Below, piece by piece: positions 26,545-35,222 of a DNA stretch of 50,346 nt (position 1 is the first letter of the stretch; the number at the start of each line of letters is the position of its first letter). Location: the NCBI RefSeq assembly GCF_030382115.1, contig NZ_JAUDRJ010000003.1, positions 1,726,432 to 1,776,777 of the forward strand. Direction: 5' to 3'. Made by a program: the position numbers and the translations under genes. Origin of the DNA: Nostoc sp. GT001. Its GTDB lineage: Bacteria; Cyanobacteriota; Cyanobacteriia; Cyanobacteriales; Nostocaceae. Under the pieces are notes generated by a model. That model saw only the letters and a list, made by a program, of their open reading frames with translations, was not told where the DNA came from and searched no databases.

Positions 26545-26931
26545 CTACCCGACATCATCAGAGAATAATGGCACATCATAAAATTTAAACTTTTGGTCTA
26601 CTGTAATTATTGTTAAACCTTCTACCAAAGCTTGAGCAATTAATATCCTATCAAAAGGATCTTTATGGTGTAGAGGCAAATCAGCAACCTTTATTCCATG
26701 TGCCAATGTCATAGACAAAACCTCAAACCGACTGAAGCGCAAAGCCTCCTCCAAATTACCAGGAGCAATTAACTTTCCTAAAGACTGTTTAATTGAAATC
26801 TCCCAAGCACTAATCGCACTGACGAAAATTAAATTTTCAGGATTAGTAATTACCTCTCGTAACCGATCGGACAATTTAGAATCATTTTCTAAAAACCACA
26901 ACAAAATATGAGTATCTAACAAAAAACTCAC
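26545..26931 (-). CDS. VapC-type PIN-domain toxin
   Basis: The 128-aa PIN protein has the acidic active-site set: D6 (FLLDTHILLWFLEND), E near 45 (SAISAWEISIKQSLGKL) and D near 93 (HKDPFDRILIAQA). PIN toxins cut RNA, often tRNA. The start overlaps the last base of the antitoxin gene, as in most such pairs. Confidence 0.9.
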   Translation of the reverse strand: MSFLLDTHILLWFLENDSKLSDRLREVITNPENLIFVSAISAWEISIKQSLGKLIAPGNLEEALRFSRFEVLSMTLAHGIKVADLPLHHKDPFDRILIAQALVEGLTIITVDQKFKFYDVPLFSDDVG

Positions 26932-27218
26932 TACTCATCCCCATAAAATGCTGCAATTACTTCTTCTGGAGTCTCATCAAAATCATCAGCAATCTTAACT
27001 TTCCCCTGCCAAAAACCCGCAACTCTTGGCTTTAAAGCATCATTTAAATCAGCTTTAGTAACTGTAGGCTCAGGTTGAGTCAAAGGCAAAACTTTTGCCA
27101 AAGGGACACCCTGATGAGTTAGGGTAACTTCAACATGATTTTGGATATCTGACAATAAATCAGCTAAATTCTCAGATAAGTCAGCAATATCAAAAGTTTT
27201 TGGTGACATTTTGCTCAT
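26931..27218 (-). CDS. Phd/YefM-like antitoxin of the PIN toxin
   Basis: The 95-aa antitoxin has a Phd-type N-terminal fold (KTFDIADLSENLADLLSDI, VEVTLTHQGVPLAKVLPL) and an acidic C-terminal part (DDFDETPEEVIAAFYGDE) that would bind the toxin. The stop overlaps the vapC start, giving a translationally coupled pair. It lies between the DUF3883 stump and the DUF1156 gene and may stabilise the cargo. Confidence 0.88.
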   Translation of the reverse strand: MSKMSPKTFDIADLSENLADLLSDIQNHVEVTLTHQGVPLAKVLPLTQPEPTVTKADLNDALKPRVAGFWQGKVKIADDFDETPEEVIAAFYGDE

Positions 27219-27347
27219 GTCCTACTGATTACCACCATTATAACCAATAAAATCTACCCTCACTGAAGATGAAATCGAATAGTCTTGGAGGATGAAGAAT
27301 GATTAAAAATATCAAGAATGTAATCATTAACACGGTAAATAATTATT

Positions 27348-28238
27348 TTAAAACGGCTCAGTTCCCTGTTGCCACAACTCCAGCCAATCATAATTAACAC
27401 TCGTAACGGCAAAATCTGGTTCTTTATGGAACGGACGGCGTAAGTAGTGAATAGAACAATTACCTTCCATATCTTCTGCTAAAGGCACTTGCACCAATGC
27501 CAAAATGAAATTATCTGGCTTGTTTAGAGCGGTAATAATTTCATTCTTCGTCACTGTCACAGTTTTAGCGCCTGTAATTCGCCCTTTCACCTCAATAAAT
27601 CGTAAGCCCTCACCCCGCCTCCGGCTCCCCTCTCCCAAATTGGGAGAGGGGCTGGGGGTGAGGGGACGTGACTCAATATCATAGCCGCACTTCTGATGAC
27701 TCACATTTATTGGTTCGTACCCTAAATTGCGTTCTACTTCCATCACAGCCGTCATTGCTGCCTTTTCTACTCGTTCCGTCTCCCTGGCAAATATCGCCGT
27801 TGTTGCCTGTTGTTTGCCTTGCATTCGTTGCAGTAAGCCTACTGAAACTACCAACGCACCCCCAACCACCACAGGCGGTAATGGCGATAATCTACGTTCT
27901 TGCTCTAATTCTTCCAAGCGTTGCATTAATCGTGCTTGCAAATCATCAGCTCGCTGACGTGCTTTACCTGAGTTAATTTTGGCATTAGGCTTGCCAGCTT
28001 CCTCTTGCATTTTCAGTTCTTCAGCCCGATGATCCCAGTAATTAATCTCCTTGGTTAATCTATCTTTTACTGCTGTCATCGTTTTAGCAATAAGTTCCTC
28101 TTTGCGCTGCTTGAGTTCTTGAAGATGTTGGGGAACAAGATGAGCGATCGCATAACTCTTAGCTTTTGCTTCTAAATCTTCTCGCAACCAAGATTCTTCT
28201 AAAACTTTTTCTACAACACCCTTCTCCTCGTCTGTTAG
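27348..28238 (-). pseudogene. C-terminal stump of a DUF3883 (helicase-type) protein
   Basis: The frame is open up to the IS left end at 28239, beginning LTDEEKGVVEKVLEESWLRED. It then has a long coiled coil (LKQRKEELIAKTMTAVKDRL and onward) and a C-terminal DUF3883 restriction-like domain with FIEVKGRITGAKTVTVTKNE. Proteins with this end are usually large SNF2/DEAD-type helicases of DNA-modification defence systems, working with methylase and DUF499 partners like those next door. The helicase part is absent: sequence past the IS right end (29530 on) does not continue the frame, so an IS-adjacent deletion removed it. A palindromic repeat is inserted in frame (27607-27665). Confidence 0.78.
27607..27665. 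repeat. Palindromic GC-rich repeat inserted in frame in a coding region
   Basis: A CCTCACCCC / GGGGTGAGG outer arm encloses a perfect inner palindrome CCCCTCTCCCAA-A-TTGGGAGAGGGG. It adds about 20 residues (RPLTPSPSPNLGEGSRRRGE) to the DUF3883 domain without breaking the frame. The same element type is widespread between genes in Nostoc-group genomes, so a coding copy is unusual. Confidence 0.88.
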
Positions 28239-29529
28239 CAGGGTGGATTAATTGTCGGGAGAGAAAAAGTTTTCTCACTCGACCATTGGACTCACAGGCA
28301 TTGGGCAAAAGGAGTCGGAGTGGTCAAATAGCGCATCAAAAATCATTTGAAGTTGGTTAGCCATCAGCCTTAACGCTTCGGGAAGAGTCCGACAATTTAA
28401 CTGACGAGCCAGGGAAACTAAAAACTGTCTGACCATCGCCCAATTAGCTGGTGAAAAACCGCCAGTATGAATACAGTTATCTTCATTTAAAGTTACATCC
28501 TTGACCCAATGAAGTTGATTTTCAATTGACCAATGACCACGAATAATCTCCGCGAATTCTGAAGCTGAATAATTTCAGCTACTTAAATAAAAGTGTTGTT
28601 CATGATAGTCAACAATCTGGCGACGACAATTCTATCCTTGAGGTCGAGTTCCATATCTGTTAACCTCAATTAAACTTTTAGCGCCAACCCAATCAGGTAG
28701 TGACTCAAATGGAATTGGATAGACTTTGACTTGACGAGTAGTCTTTCGTCCATGTAAATTTTCATCATGGTAATTGGTATCGATAGCGATTGAGGATTCA
28801 GCTAGCTCAGTAGCTACTTTCAGGAGATTTGGCTGGTTTCTTTTAATAGTAATAATGTAGTCATTTTCTCCCTCGATAATCAGCTCAACAGTTTTTTTTG
28901 GCAATGTAGTGCATCGGCTGTAATCACGATATGATGCCCATAAAGCTTTTTAATTAGCTCTTCTACCACACTAATCTCACTGTTTTTGTTATTTTCCATA
29001 GCTTGATGTCTGATTACCCATCCTTGCTGATGACTATAAACTGAAAACTGAAACGATACTCACAAAGTTTTGATAGGATTGATTTCCCCCGGTTACAGTA
29101 CTTTTAATACATTTCCCATCGATGGCAAATAATTCTTTGAAATTAATTGGCAAACTCTTTTCTGCCCAGACGTTAAACAGTTCAGCTAATATCTGAAAAT
29201 CAATTGACATCATAATATTTCTGAATGTTGATGCTGACGGAAATTGAATATCTGGAGATAAATCTAATAATTTGATTAGAGATAATCGATGATTTTTTGT
29301 GAACTCAGCTAAAGGTTTATACCCCCAATATCCTGTACAACTACCTAACAAAACTATAGTTAGTATTATCCAAAGTCTATGTCTAATACCTCTAGCATGT
29401 CGATAATCGGGAACCCCTTGGATTGCTTCGATTAAATTCATTCCTAACTTTCCTCTGGGAGAACCGTGTTTTTCTTAAGGAATCATCCTTCTATGTTATA
29501 TTTTCTCTCTCGACAATTAATCCACCCTG
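28239..29529 (-). mobile_element. ISAs1-family insertion sequence (1291 bp)
   Basis: The ends are matching inverted repeats that begin CAGGGTGGATTAATTGTCG, with one mismatch over 29 bp. The transposase between them is frameshifted. The flanks (CTGTTAG before, CCTTCCC after) do not form a target duplication, suggesting a deletion next to the IS that also removed the neighbouring gene's 5' part. Confidence 0.88.
28262..29441 (-). pseudogene. ISAs1-family transposase, frameshifted
   Basis: The N-terminal part (start 29441) shows MNLIEAIQGVPDYRHARGIR and the family DDE-associated segment (FPSASTFRNIMMS, FAIDGKCIKST). It loses frame near 29035, after SIVSVFSL. Coding resumes in another frame as HQQGWVIRHQAMENNKNSEI, shifts again at an A8 run near 28905 (QKKTVELIIEGENDYIITIK), then continues past a stop near 28634 as RGHWSIENQLHWVKDVTLNE to the left end. 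At least three lesions make it inactive. Confidence 0.85.
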
Positions 29530-30643
29530 CCTTCCCGCGTCGGGAAGGGGGTTAGGTTTTGGTGGACTTTTCCACATAACCTGAAAAGTCAGTCGTTACA
29601 CAGAGCGAAGGCACGGGTTTTCAGAAACCCTTACTGGGTAAGGATCTGGAACAAAAAATAGGCTAAACGATAAAATGCGGAAACCCTTGCTATTAAAGGT
29701 TTCGTATACAGATGATGGGTTTGCTCTGGCTCGTTGCATCCGTTTGCAATTTCCGGAAAGTGGAAAAGCAAAGCATGAACGAGAATCGGGTTGTTACCGA
29801 AAACTTGCTCAAAACGATGAAATATCAAAATGTTTCGACACAATCAGAAAGTGCAGATTTGACAACCTGCATGGAAAGTCGAAAATGGATATTTGCGATT
29901 TTTCCCCAGTTGAACTGGAGAAAATAGCGTGAAGTCAGTGGAATCTATATCGTACTAGCCGTAGTCAAGAACAACTTCCAAATGCGAGTTTACATATTTG
30001 ACATCTTGATATGTCAAATACCTGAACTTGTGAACTCCTGGCTGAGAGCAAGCGTCACGCTACACAAACACGAAACGATGCTTTAGCAAACCCTAAATAG
30101 CAATTTAAGGGATTGCTGTACAATGAGATGGCTTTTTGCTGTATATTAGCCTAATTATTGATTTACAGACGATTATATCCTCATATAGATGCTTGTCAAC
30201 AGACTGTAACATTATATGTACGTATTTATATGGAGACGCACATCAATAACCCATATTGACCACGTAATAATCTGGGTTTTAGCCATCGTGTAAAAAACCT
30301 ACACCTGTCAGGGGGATTAAAGTTGTTGGCTTATTCGTATCAATGAAAGTATTTCATGAACGAGTAAGCTTTTCTTATCTCAAAGAAATTTTGGGCAACC
30401 CGTACATCTAATTCCACTGTCTCTATCAGGCACAGCGATCGCTCTTTGCGGGCGGATAGCCATCACAAAGCGCGCTCAACGAAAGCAGCGATCGCTCAAT
30501 GCTACTGACTATAGGTAAAGTCAAATAGAGTGCGATCGCCACTGAGGTATTTTTGTGAACACTACCATGCCAGCAATACAATTAGAAGATGTTTAAAATT
30601 TTGAATAGTCCGTCAAACTATTGTTATATAAAGCTTTTCAGAA
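29530..30643. other. Non-coding stretch between the IS and the transposon far end
   Basis: I see no convincing gene here. Short open frames near 29675-29932 lack coding features and family resemblance. The region is AT-rich, with a hairpin CTTCCCGCGTCGGGAAG at its left edge and several HIP1 octamers near 30437-30540. It is probably the remnant of deleted cargo. Confidence 0.6.
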
Positions 30644-30791
30644 ATTGTTTAATCGTTTTATTTGTTGATTAGACTAGGAATCAAGTTTTTTGAAAGTCAG
30701 GAATCAAATTGTTCAACCGTTATTTCTTCTTTGTCAGGAAATAACAAGCATTTGATGCGCTAAAATTGTTCAACCGAATTATTTGTCTACA
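30644..30791 (-). promoter_or_regulatory. Far transposon end: three spaced TnsB-type sites
   Basis: Three inverted copies of the 19-bp site occur: ATTGTTTAATCGTTTTATT (30644-30662), ATTGTTCAACCGTTATTTC (30708-30726) and ATTGTTCAACCGAATTATT (30765-30783). The end reads TTTGTCTACA. The wide spacing resembles the Tn7 L end, in contrast to the compact 20-bp phasing at the glmS side. Confidence 0.85.
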
Positions 30792-30917
30792 GTAGTCGGT
30801 TATTTTTTCGTATGATAACTTTAGGTCACTCGAAAATAGAATTACATGACTACGAGCATTAGTTTTAAGATTAGTTTTGACTATAATAAGCTAATCAGCA
30901 TTCAAGTTGCATAATCA

Positions 30918-31175
30918 GGGCGGGCAAGATGCCATTAGTGTCAACTTAAGGTTAAAACCCATTTGTCAACGATCGGTTTTGTAAGTAATGAAGTATAAAC
31001 TTGAACTTTTTTCTGCCTTTCATACGCAAGCGGGGAGTGATGCTAATAAACAAAGCATTAATAGTCCCTGAAAAAGTTCGTTTTTTGTCCCTTGAAAACC
31101 GAATTATTCAGCCTAAATGCTTATTGACATAGTAAGTTTGAGCTTAACTTGACACCAATGGCAAGATGCCCACCC
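30918..31175. mobile_element. MITE-like element, about 258 bp
   Basis: The left end reads GGGCGGGCAAGATGCCATTA and the right end, inverted, GGGTGGGCATCTTGCCATTG; similarity continues for about 40 bp with several mismatches. There is no open frame inside. It is an old non-autonomous element directly next to the transposon end. Confidence 0.6.
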
Positions 31176-31207
31176 CACAAGATATTGAGAAAATTTTCAT
31201 CTGCAAA

Positions 31208-31726
31208 TTAGATGTGTTTTAGCTTAACTATATTCAGTGCTTGGGCAAATTCTTTATGAAGTAGGGTAGCGTGATAAACATCTGTTTGGATTTGATCCTC
31301 TATACTACTTTTACATAAATATTTGTTCGGTATGTTACTATAATCCAGCTTTTCACCGTATTTACGACGAGAGCGTTTATTGGGGTCAGGATTTTGATAA
31401 GGTACGTACAATGCTGAATCGTAGCGTAACTTGGAAATTATATGCAAGTTAACTTGTCGAGCCATCTGCAAAGCGTTATTGTTACCAAAATGTCCATCTA
31501 TTACTAAGTAAGTAAGTGGAACAAATCCAGATAGTAATTTGAACAGCGAATTAATCATTTTTTGAATTCGCACTAATTCAGATGTTAAAGTAACCTCCAC
31601 CTTATTTTTGTTCTTGCTCCCTTTTGGTCGCCCACGTCCACACTTTTCTTTGGGTTTGATTTCTGGTTTTGGCGCTACATTACTTTTTTCTACATCCTTC
31701 CTGATTACCTGTTCTATTATCGCTAT
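31208..31726 (-). pseudogene. Transposase fragment (IS4/IS701-like)
   Basis: The frame is open from about 31726, where the coding-strand sequence reads IIEQVIRKDVEKSNVAPKPE, through GRGRPKGSKNKNK into VIDGHFGNNNALQMARQVNL and YGEKLDYSNIPNKYL. It stops at 31208. These strings are typical of a transposase family common in cyanobacteria. Both the N-terminal half and the C-terminus are missing. It abuts copy 2 of the 261-bp repeat and replaces that gene's 3' end. Confidence 0.75.
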
Positions 31727-31967
31727 TACAGGGTTGCGTTATCCATTTGCCTTCAAGATTCTGGTAAAAAGTTCCCAGAAGTTGGGAACCGTTCCAAACT
31801 CGATACAGTTCTCCCAAATCATCTGGCACTGAGTCAATTTCAATTTCTGGCGCTACTGCGTCAGCTAAGTGGTCAACATATTCCTCAAACTCTGCTTGAT
31901 CCGGGGCTTGGTTGTCAAATTCATCTTGTACAATCATTTGAGTAACCTCATTGATGGGGTTTAACAA
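31680..31967 (-). pseudogene. Small acidic protein, copy 2, 3' end replaced
   Basis: The first 75 or so residues match the protein at 18460-18792 (MLNPINEVTQMIVQDEFDNQ, then GELYRVWNGSQLLGTFYQN). After CNSD the frame runs into the transposase fragment (NRTGNQEGCRKK, stop). The native C-terminus with CC and a hydrophobic tail is lost. It could still be expressed as a 95-aa product. Confidence 0.65.
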
Positions 31968-31978
31968 AAGGCGATCGC
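31718..31978 (-). repeat. 261-bp duplicated segment, copy 2
   Basis: Gap-free partner of 18543-18803, in the same orientation. It lies outside the transposon, so homologous recombination between the copies would delete about 13 kb, including the far transposon end. Confidence 0.9.
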
Positions 31979-32042
31979 CTTTTTGCTTTCATCAATACAT
32001 TAGTTACTTTAGTAGCTAAAAATCAAGAAAATATCTAAAACT

Positions 32043-32336
32043 TTAATTAGTTACTTCAAGAGTGCTAAGGAAGTCGCTTAGAGAAATACCCAATGCTGCA
32101 CAAATAGCCTCTAATACTTTAATAGAGACACTTTCAGACTCACCGTACTCTAGTTTTTTGATGTTCTGATGGGAGCATTCCCCTCCTGTGGCTGCAATTT
32201 CATCAGCTAGTTTCTGCCGCGATTTTTTACCGCGTAATCGCTTTAGAAGCTCCCCCCTCTCGTTATTCCAAGCAACGAATACAACATCTGCAACATAAAT
32301 ATACATTTTAGTTTCTTTTTTACCCTTCTCACTCAT
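32043..32336 (-). CDS. XRE-family HTH regulator
   Basis: The 97-aa protein has an XRE HTH (KSRQKLADEIAATGGECSHQ, NIKKLEYGESESVSIKVLEA) and the end CAALGISLSDFLSTLE. It lies about 640 bp before the plus-strand operon that starts at 32977 and reads away from it, so it could be its regulator. The start is uncertain: the first 12 residues are charged and ATG 32303 is an alternative. Confidence 0.7.
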   Translation of the reverse strand: MSEKGKKETKMYIYVADVVFVAWNNERGELLKRLRGKKSRQKLADEIAATGGECSHQNIKKLEYGESESVSIKVLEAICAALGISLSDFLSTLEVTN

Positions 32337-32976
32337 ATAATAGCTACAGCAGTAAACAAAGACCGGAATTTTGGGCTACTACAGTTTACAAACAATGAGG
32401 AGATTAAGATGAAAGCGATCGCATCAGGATAGATTTAATTTCTGGAGTCCCTTACTGTTCTCCTTGGCAATAATTTCGATATTAGAAAGCCTTCTTGGAA
32501 TAACTCGCGTACATCAGCGAGATTTTAAGAGTTCTAGTCCGATTATTAGGCTTAAGGATAACTCAACTGTGAGAACCAGGGAAAATCCAGTTGGAGTTGA
32601 TCGTGTTTTCGTAGATGCTTTCAATACTAAACACTTGCGAGTAGCCTTTCTGATACGACAATTGGCTGGTAGTTTAGGTGAGATATGATTTGAACAAAAG
32701 TCTTGGTTACTTGGTTGAAATTACCCAAAGTATATTGTAATATTGCAATCCATTGAATTTTAAAAAAGCTAAGTATAAATAGGGTGCGTTACGTCGGAGT
32801 CCGTAATGCACCAAAGCTTTCGGACGGTGCGTAACGCAACGCTTTCACACCCTGCGTATATTTCCAAAATCAAACATGAGTCCTATAGTAAAGCAGGCTA
32901 ATTTGGCAAAGTGGTTATGTAAAGATGTTAAGTTATAAAAGCCTTATTGATATATGGAGTTAAAAAAGGTTCTTGG
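32337..32976 (+). other. Upstream region of the GNAT-TGT operon
   Basis: This 640-bp stretch has no convincing gene; a 74-codon frame at 32464 lacks family resemblance. A dispersed repeat with hairpin arms (GGTGCGTTACG, then GGTGCGTAACGCAACGC) lies at about 32780-32860. The operon promoter must lie in the last 100 bp, or upstream of this repeat. Confidence 0.5.
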
Positions 32977-34365
32977 GTGAAGTACGTGCAGATTAAATCC
33001 TTAGAAACTACAGTAACATTTGCAACAGAAAAAGACTTACCTTTTGTCAAGGCTCTCGCAGATGCCCATCGCCATGAGATAGGTTTTGTTAATAGAGCTA
33101 CTTTGGCTGAGGCAATAGCTCATAAGGAAATTTTATGTACGTCTCATGGCTTCTTGCATTTTCATCACAGGCGTGACAGAATATCCACTTTATACCATCT
33201 TTCTGTTTCCCCATCTCACCGCCGACAAGGGGTAGGTTTTAAACTAATTAGAGCATGGGAAGAATATAGCAGAACATCCGGTATAAAAACTTTACGCCTC
33301 AAATGTCCATTAGATTTGGAAGCTAATGGTTTTTATTGCCGAATGGGCTTTAGTCGAGTCAATATTGAACCAGGAGTAAAACGCAGTTTAGTTGTGTGGC
33401 ACAAAAAATTAGTGTCTGCAACACCATTAAGTTCTCAATTTGTTGCATCTTTTAGTGCGGGTGGTTCCCAATTGCAGCGCCTTTTTGAACTATGGCAATC
33501 AGGCGGTGATTTGGAACGTAATCCCTTTGCTTACGTTATTTATTCACCTATCACTTGCCCACCATCTACTACCAAATTTTTGCAGCAACAAAAAGATGTA
33601 GCAAACATTAAAAGTGTCTGGTTAGATTGTGGTGCTTATCAAGTGCAGCAAGGTAAACGAACTTATGATGAACTTCTTGCCTTTTTAGATAAATTTTATA
33701 AAGAAAATCAGTGGGCAGATGGGTATGTATTACCTGACATTGTACCTTTAAGCACAGATAATGATGAGATTGTAGAGTACAAAGTCCGTGACACACTCTA
33801 CCATTGTGAGGCATTTTATAGCAAAATGCCTAATTATGTACAAGAGCGTGCGATCGCTCCCGTACAGGGACGTACTATCAAGCAAATCAATCGTTGTATC
33901 GAAACCTATGCGAGACTTGGTATTCGCAGAATTGGCTTTGGTTCTTGGGGAACATCAGGCCCTAACGGAAGTGTCAATATGATATCTTTTGAGAGCTTGG
34001 CATTATTTAAAAAAGTCTGTGATATTGCTAGAGAACATGGAATGCTTGTTCACTGTTTTGGGATTGGTGGGCCAAACAGCTATAATCGCCTCCGCAGACA
34101 TAACTTAATTCCCGATACTCTCGATAGCACAACTTGGTGGAAAGCTGGAGGCTTTGGCAGTATCTTTTTCCCTAATAAATCTCAAATTCAAATTACAGTG
34201 AGACGTAGTTTTGAAACCACGAAAGCGGGTGTAGAAAAGCTCAAAAGAGATACTCACCACTCCTGTTATTTTTGTGAAAGTATTGAGCAATTAAGAACTA
34301 GCCGAAATCATCGAATTATGCACAACCTAGTCGCTTGGTTGGATACATTGGAGCGTGATTTATGA
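32977..34365 (+). CDS. GNAT acetyltransferase fused to a DpdA/TGT-like transglycosylase
   Basis: With GTG 32977 as start (AAGG 7 bp before it) the protein has 462 aa; a TTG at 32947 would add ten. Residues here count from the TTG start. The N-terminal GNAT domain (about 20-150) has the acetyl-CoA loop SPSHRRQGVG (88-97). The C-terminal part resembles tRNA-guanine transglycosylases and DpdA: WLDCGAYQVQ (D227), VLPDIV (261-266), APVQGRT (304-310), GFGSWGT (330-336) and TLDSTTWW, with D393 as a candidate nucleophile. SCYFCES (C440, C443) would be part of the zinc site. DpdA swaps guanine in DNA for a 7-deazaguanine. The stop overlaps the next ATG. No preQ0 synthesis genes lie nearby. Confidence 0.8.
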   Translation: MKYVQIKSLETTVTFATEKDLPFVKALADAHRHEIGFVNRATLAEAIAHKEILCTSHGFLHFHHRRDRISTLYHLSVSPSHRRQGVGFKLIRAWEEYSRTSGIKTLRLKCPLDLEANGFYCRMGFSRVNIEPGVKRSLVVWHKKLVSATPLSSQFVASFSAGGSQLQRLFELWQSGGDLERNPFAYVIYSPITCPPSTTKFLQQQKDVANIKSVWLDCGAYQVQQGKRTYDELLAFLDKFYKENQWADGYVLPDIVPLSTDNDEIVEYKVRDTLYHCEAFYSKMPNYVQERAIAPVQGRTIKQINRCIETYARLGIRRIGFGSWGTSGPNGSVNMISFESLALFKKVCDIAREHGMLVHCFGIGGPNSYNRLRRHNLIPDTLDSTTWWKAGGFGSIFFPNKSQIQITVRRSFETTKAGVEKLKRDTHHSCYFCESIEQLRTSRNHRIMHNLVAWLDTLERDL

Positions 34366-35195
34366 ACAAAAGATTGACTCTCCACATACAGCAAAATACC
34401 ACTTTGTCAAGAGTGGCGGTTATTCTGGAAAATTTTTCTATTCAACAAACAGATATTGACCAGTTAGCGGTTCTCTGTAAACTTGGAGCTACTGTTTTAC
34501 AAAAAAATGTTTTTCCCTTTCTGCGTAACCTTTCTATTCTCGACAAAAAGAATCCATCTAGTTTAACTTCACTAGGTAAAGTAGCGGCTGATATTCAACA
34601 ATCAAACCCAGCTTTACTAGGCGATTTTTTACACTTAGTAATTTATCAGCTACATCTTTTCGACCCTGATAAAAGGTTCTCCTGGGCTTATGCAACTGTC
34701 GTACAACAACTGTGGTTACGAAAAGAAGTTATTTTATCACCTGCTGAAAAAAAGTCCATAGTGGGAGAAGTGATTGAAAAAGCTGCTGTGAACTTTGAAC
34801 TTACTGCCAGTGAAATAGCATTCAGTGATAGCAGTATCACTGGTGTCTTGAACTGGTTACATTCTCTATCACCCTGTGTAATTAAATCAGAAGGAAAATC
34901 CGAATACTTCAGTCGTCGCTACTTCTGCGCTGCTCCTATTTTTATAATGGCGGTAGACGCGATTTACAAACAACGGCAACGAACCTATGGAACTAAGATT
35001 TTCTTGCGCGAAGACATTAAAGACGCTATCTGTCAAATGCTTTTGCTAGATCCGAGTGGGTTAGACGGCACTCTAGATAATGCAAAATGCACCTATGATT
35101 ATGACCAAGGAGAGTTCTTTGACTGTGGGTATGAAGGGGGTTATGGACAGTGGATTATGTTAAATAAATCCCCAGAGTGGACTCAATTAATTTAA
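34362..35195 (+). CDS. Helical protein of unknown function in the modification operon
   Basis: The 277-aa soluble protein is mostly helical, with LGKVAADIQQSNPALLGDFLHLV near residues 71-93 and WAYATVVQQLWLRKEVILSP near 108-127, and a Cys/Tyr-rich end (CTYDYDQGEFFDCGYEGGYG). The arrangement is loosely like DUF4007-type or DpdG-type proteins of DNA-modification islands, but I cannot confirm this. ATGA overlap with the GNAT-TGT gene implies translational coupling and joint function. Confidence 0.6.
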   Translation: MNKRLTLHIQQNTTLSRVAVILENFSIQQTDIDQLAVLCKLGATVLQKNVFPFLRNLSILDKKNPSSLTSLGKVAADIQQSNPALLGDFLHLVIYQLHLFDPDKRFSWAYATVVQQLWLRKEVILSPAEKKSIVGEVIEKAAVNFELTASEIAFSDSSITGVLNWLHSLSPCVIKSEGKSEYFSRRYFCAAPIFIMAVDAIYKQRQRTYGTKIFLREDIKDAICQMLLLDPSGLDGTLDNAKCTYDYDQGEFFDCGYEGGYGQWIMLNKSPEWTQLI

Positions 35196-35222
35196 AAATT
35201 TATATTCCCTTCAAACCTATAT

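Larger units (their letters stand above)
7847..30791. mobile_element. Tn7-like CRISPR-associated transposon at the glmS attachment site
   Basis: The left boundary reads TGTGGAGGAATAATTCGGTT and the right boundary, read inward on the other strand, TGTAGACAAATAATTCGGTT. They align without gaps over about 27 bp. The near end lies 25 bp after the glmS stop, as in Tn7. tnsA is next to that end, matching the Tn7 arrangement in which the R end faces glmS. Inside are tnsABC, tniQ, cas6, truncated cas8, a CRISPR array, tnsD and defence cargo. Immediate flanks differ (ATTTT before, GTAGT after), so no 5-bp target duplication is visible. The machinery looks partly broken. The type I-B (I-MYXAN-like) label comes from Cas6 and Cas8 resemblance. 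Confidence 0.88.

Noticed and set aside
29675..29932. Small overlapping plus-strand frames as genes
   Set aside because: No ribosome-binding site, family resemblance or coding-like composition; the region is deleted-cargo remnant.
30792..31000. A second tandem Tn7-like element starting right after the far end
   Set aside because: The sequence after 30791 has neither a TGT-type end nor TnsB-type sites.
32464..32688. 74-codon plus-strand frame before the GNAT-TGT operon
   Set aside because: No good start signal and no recognisable features.
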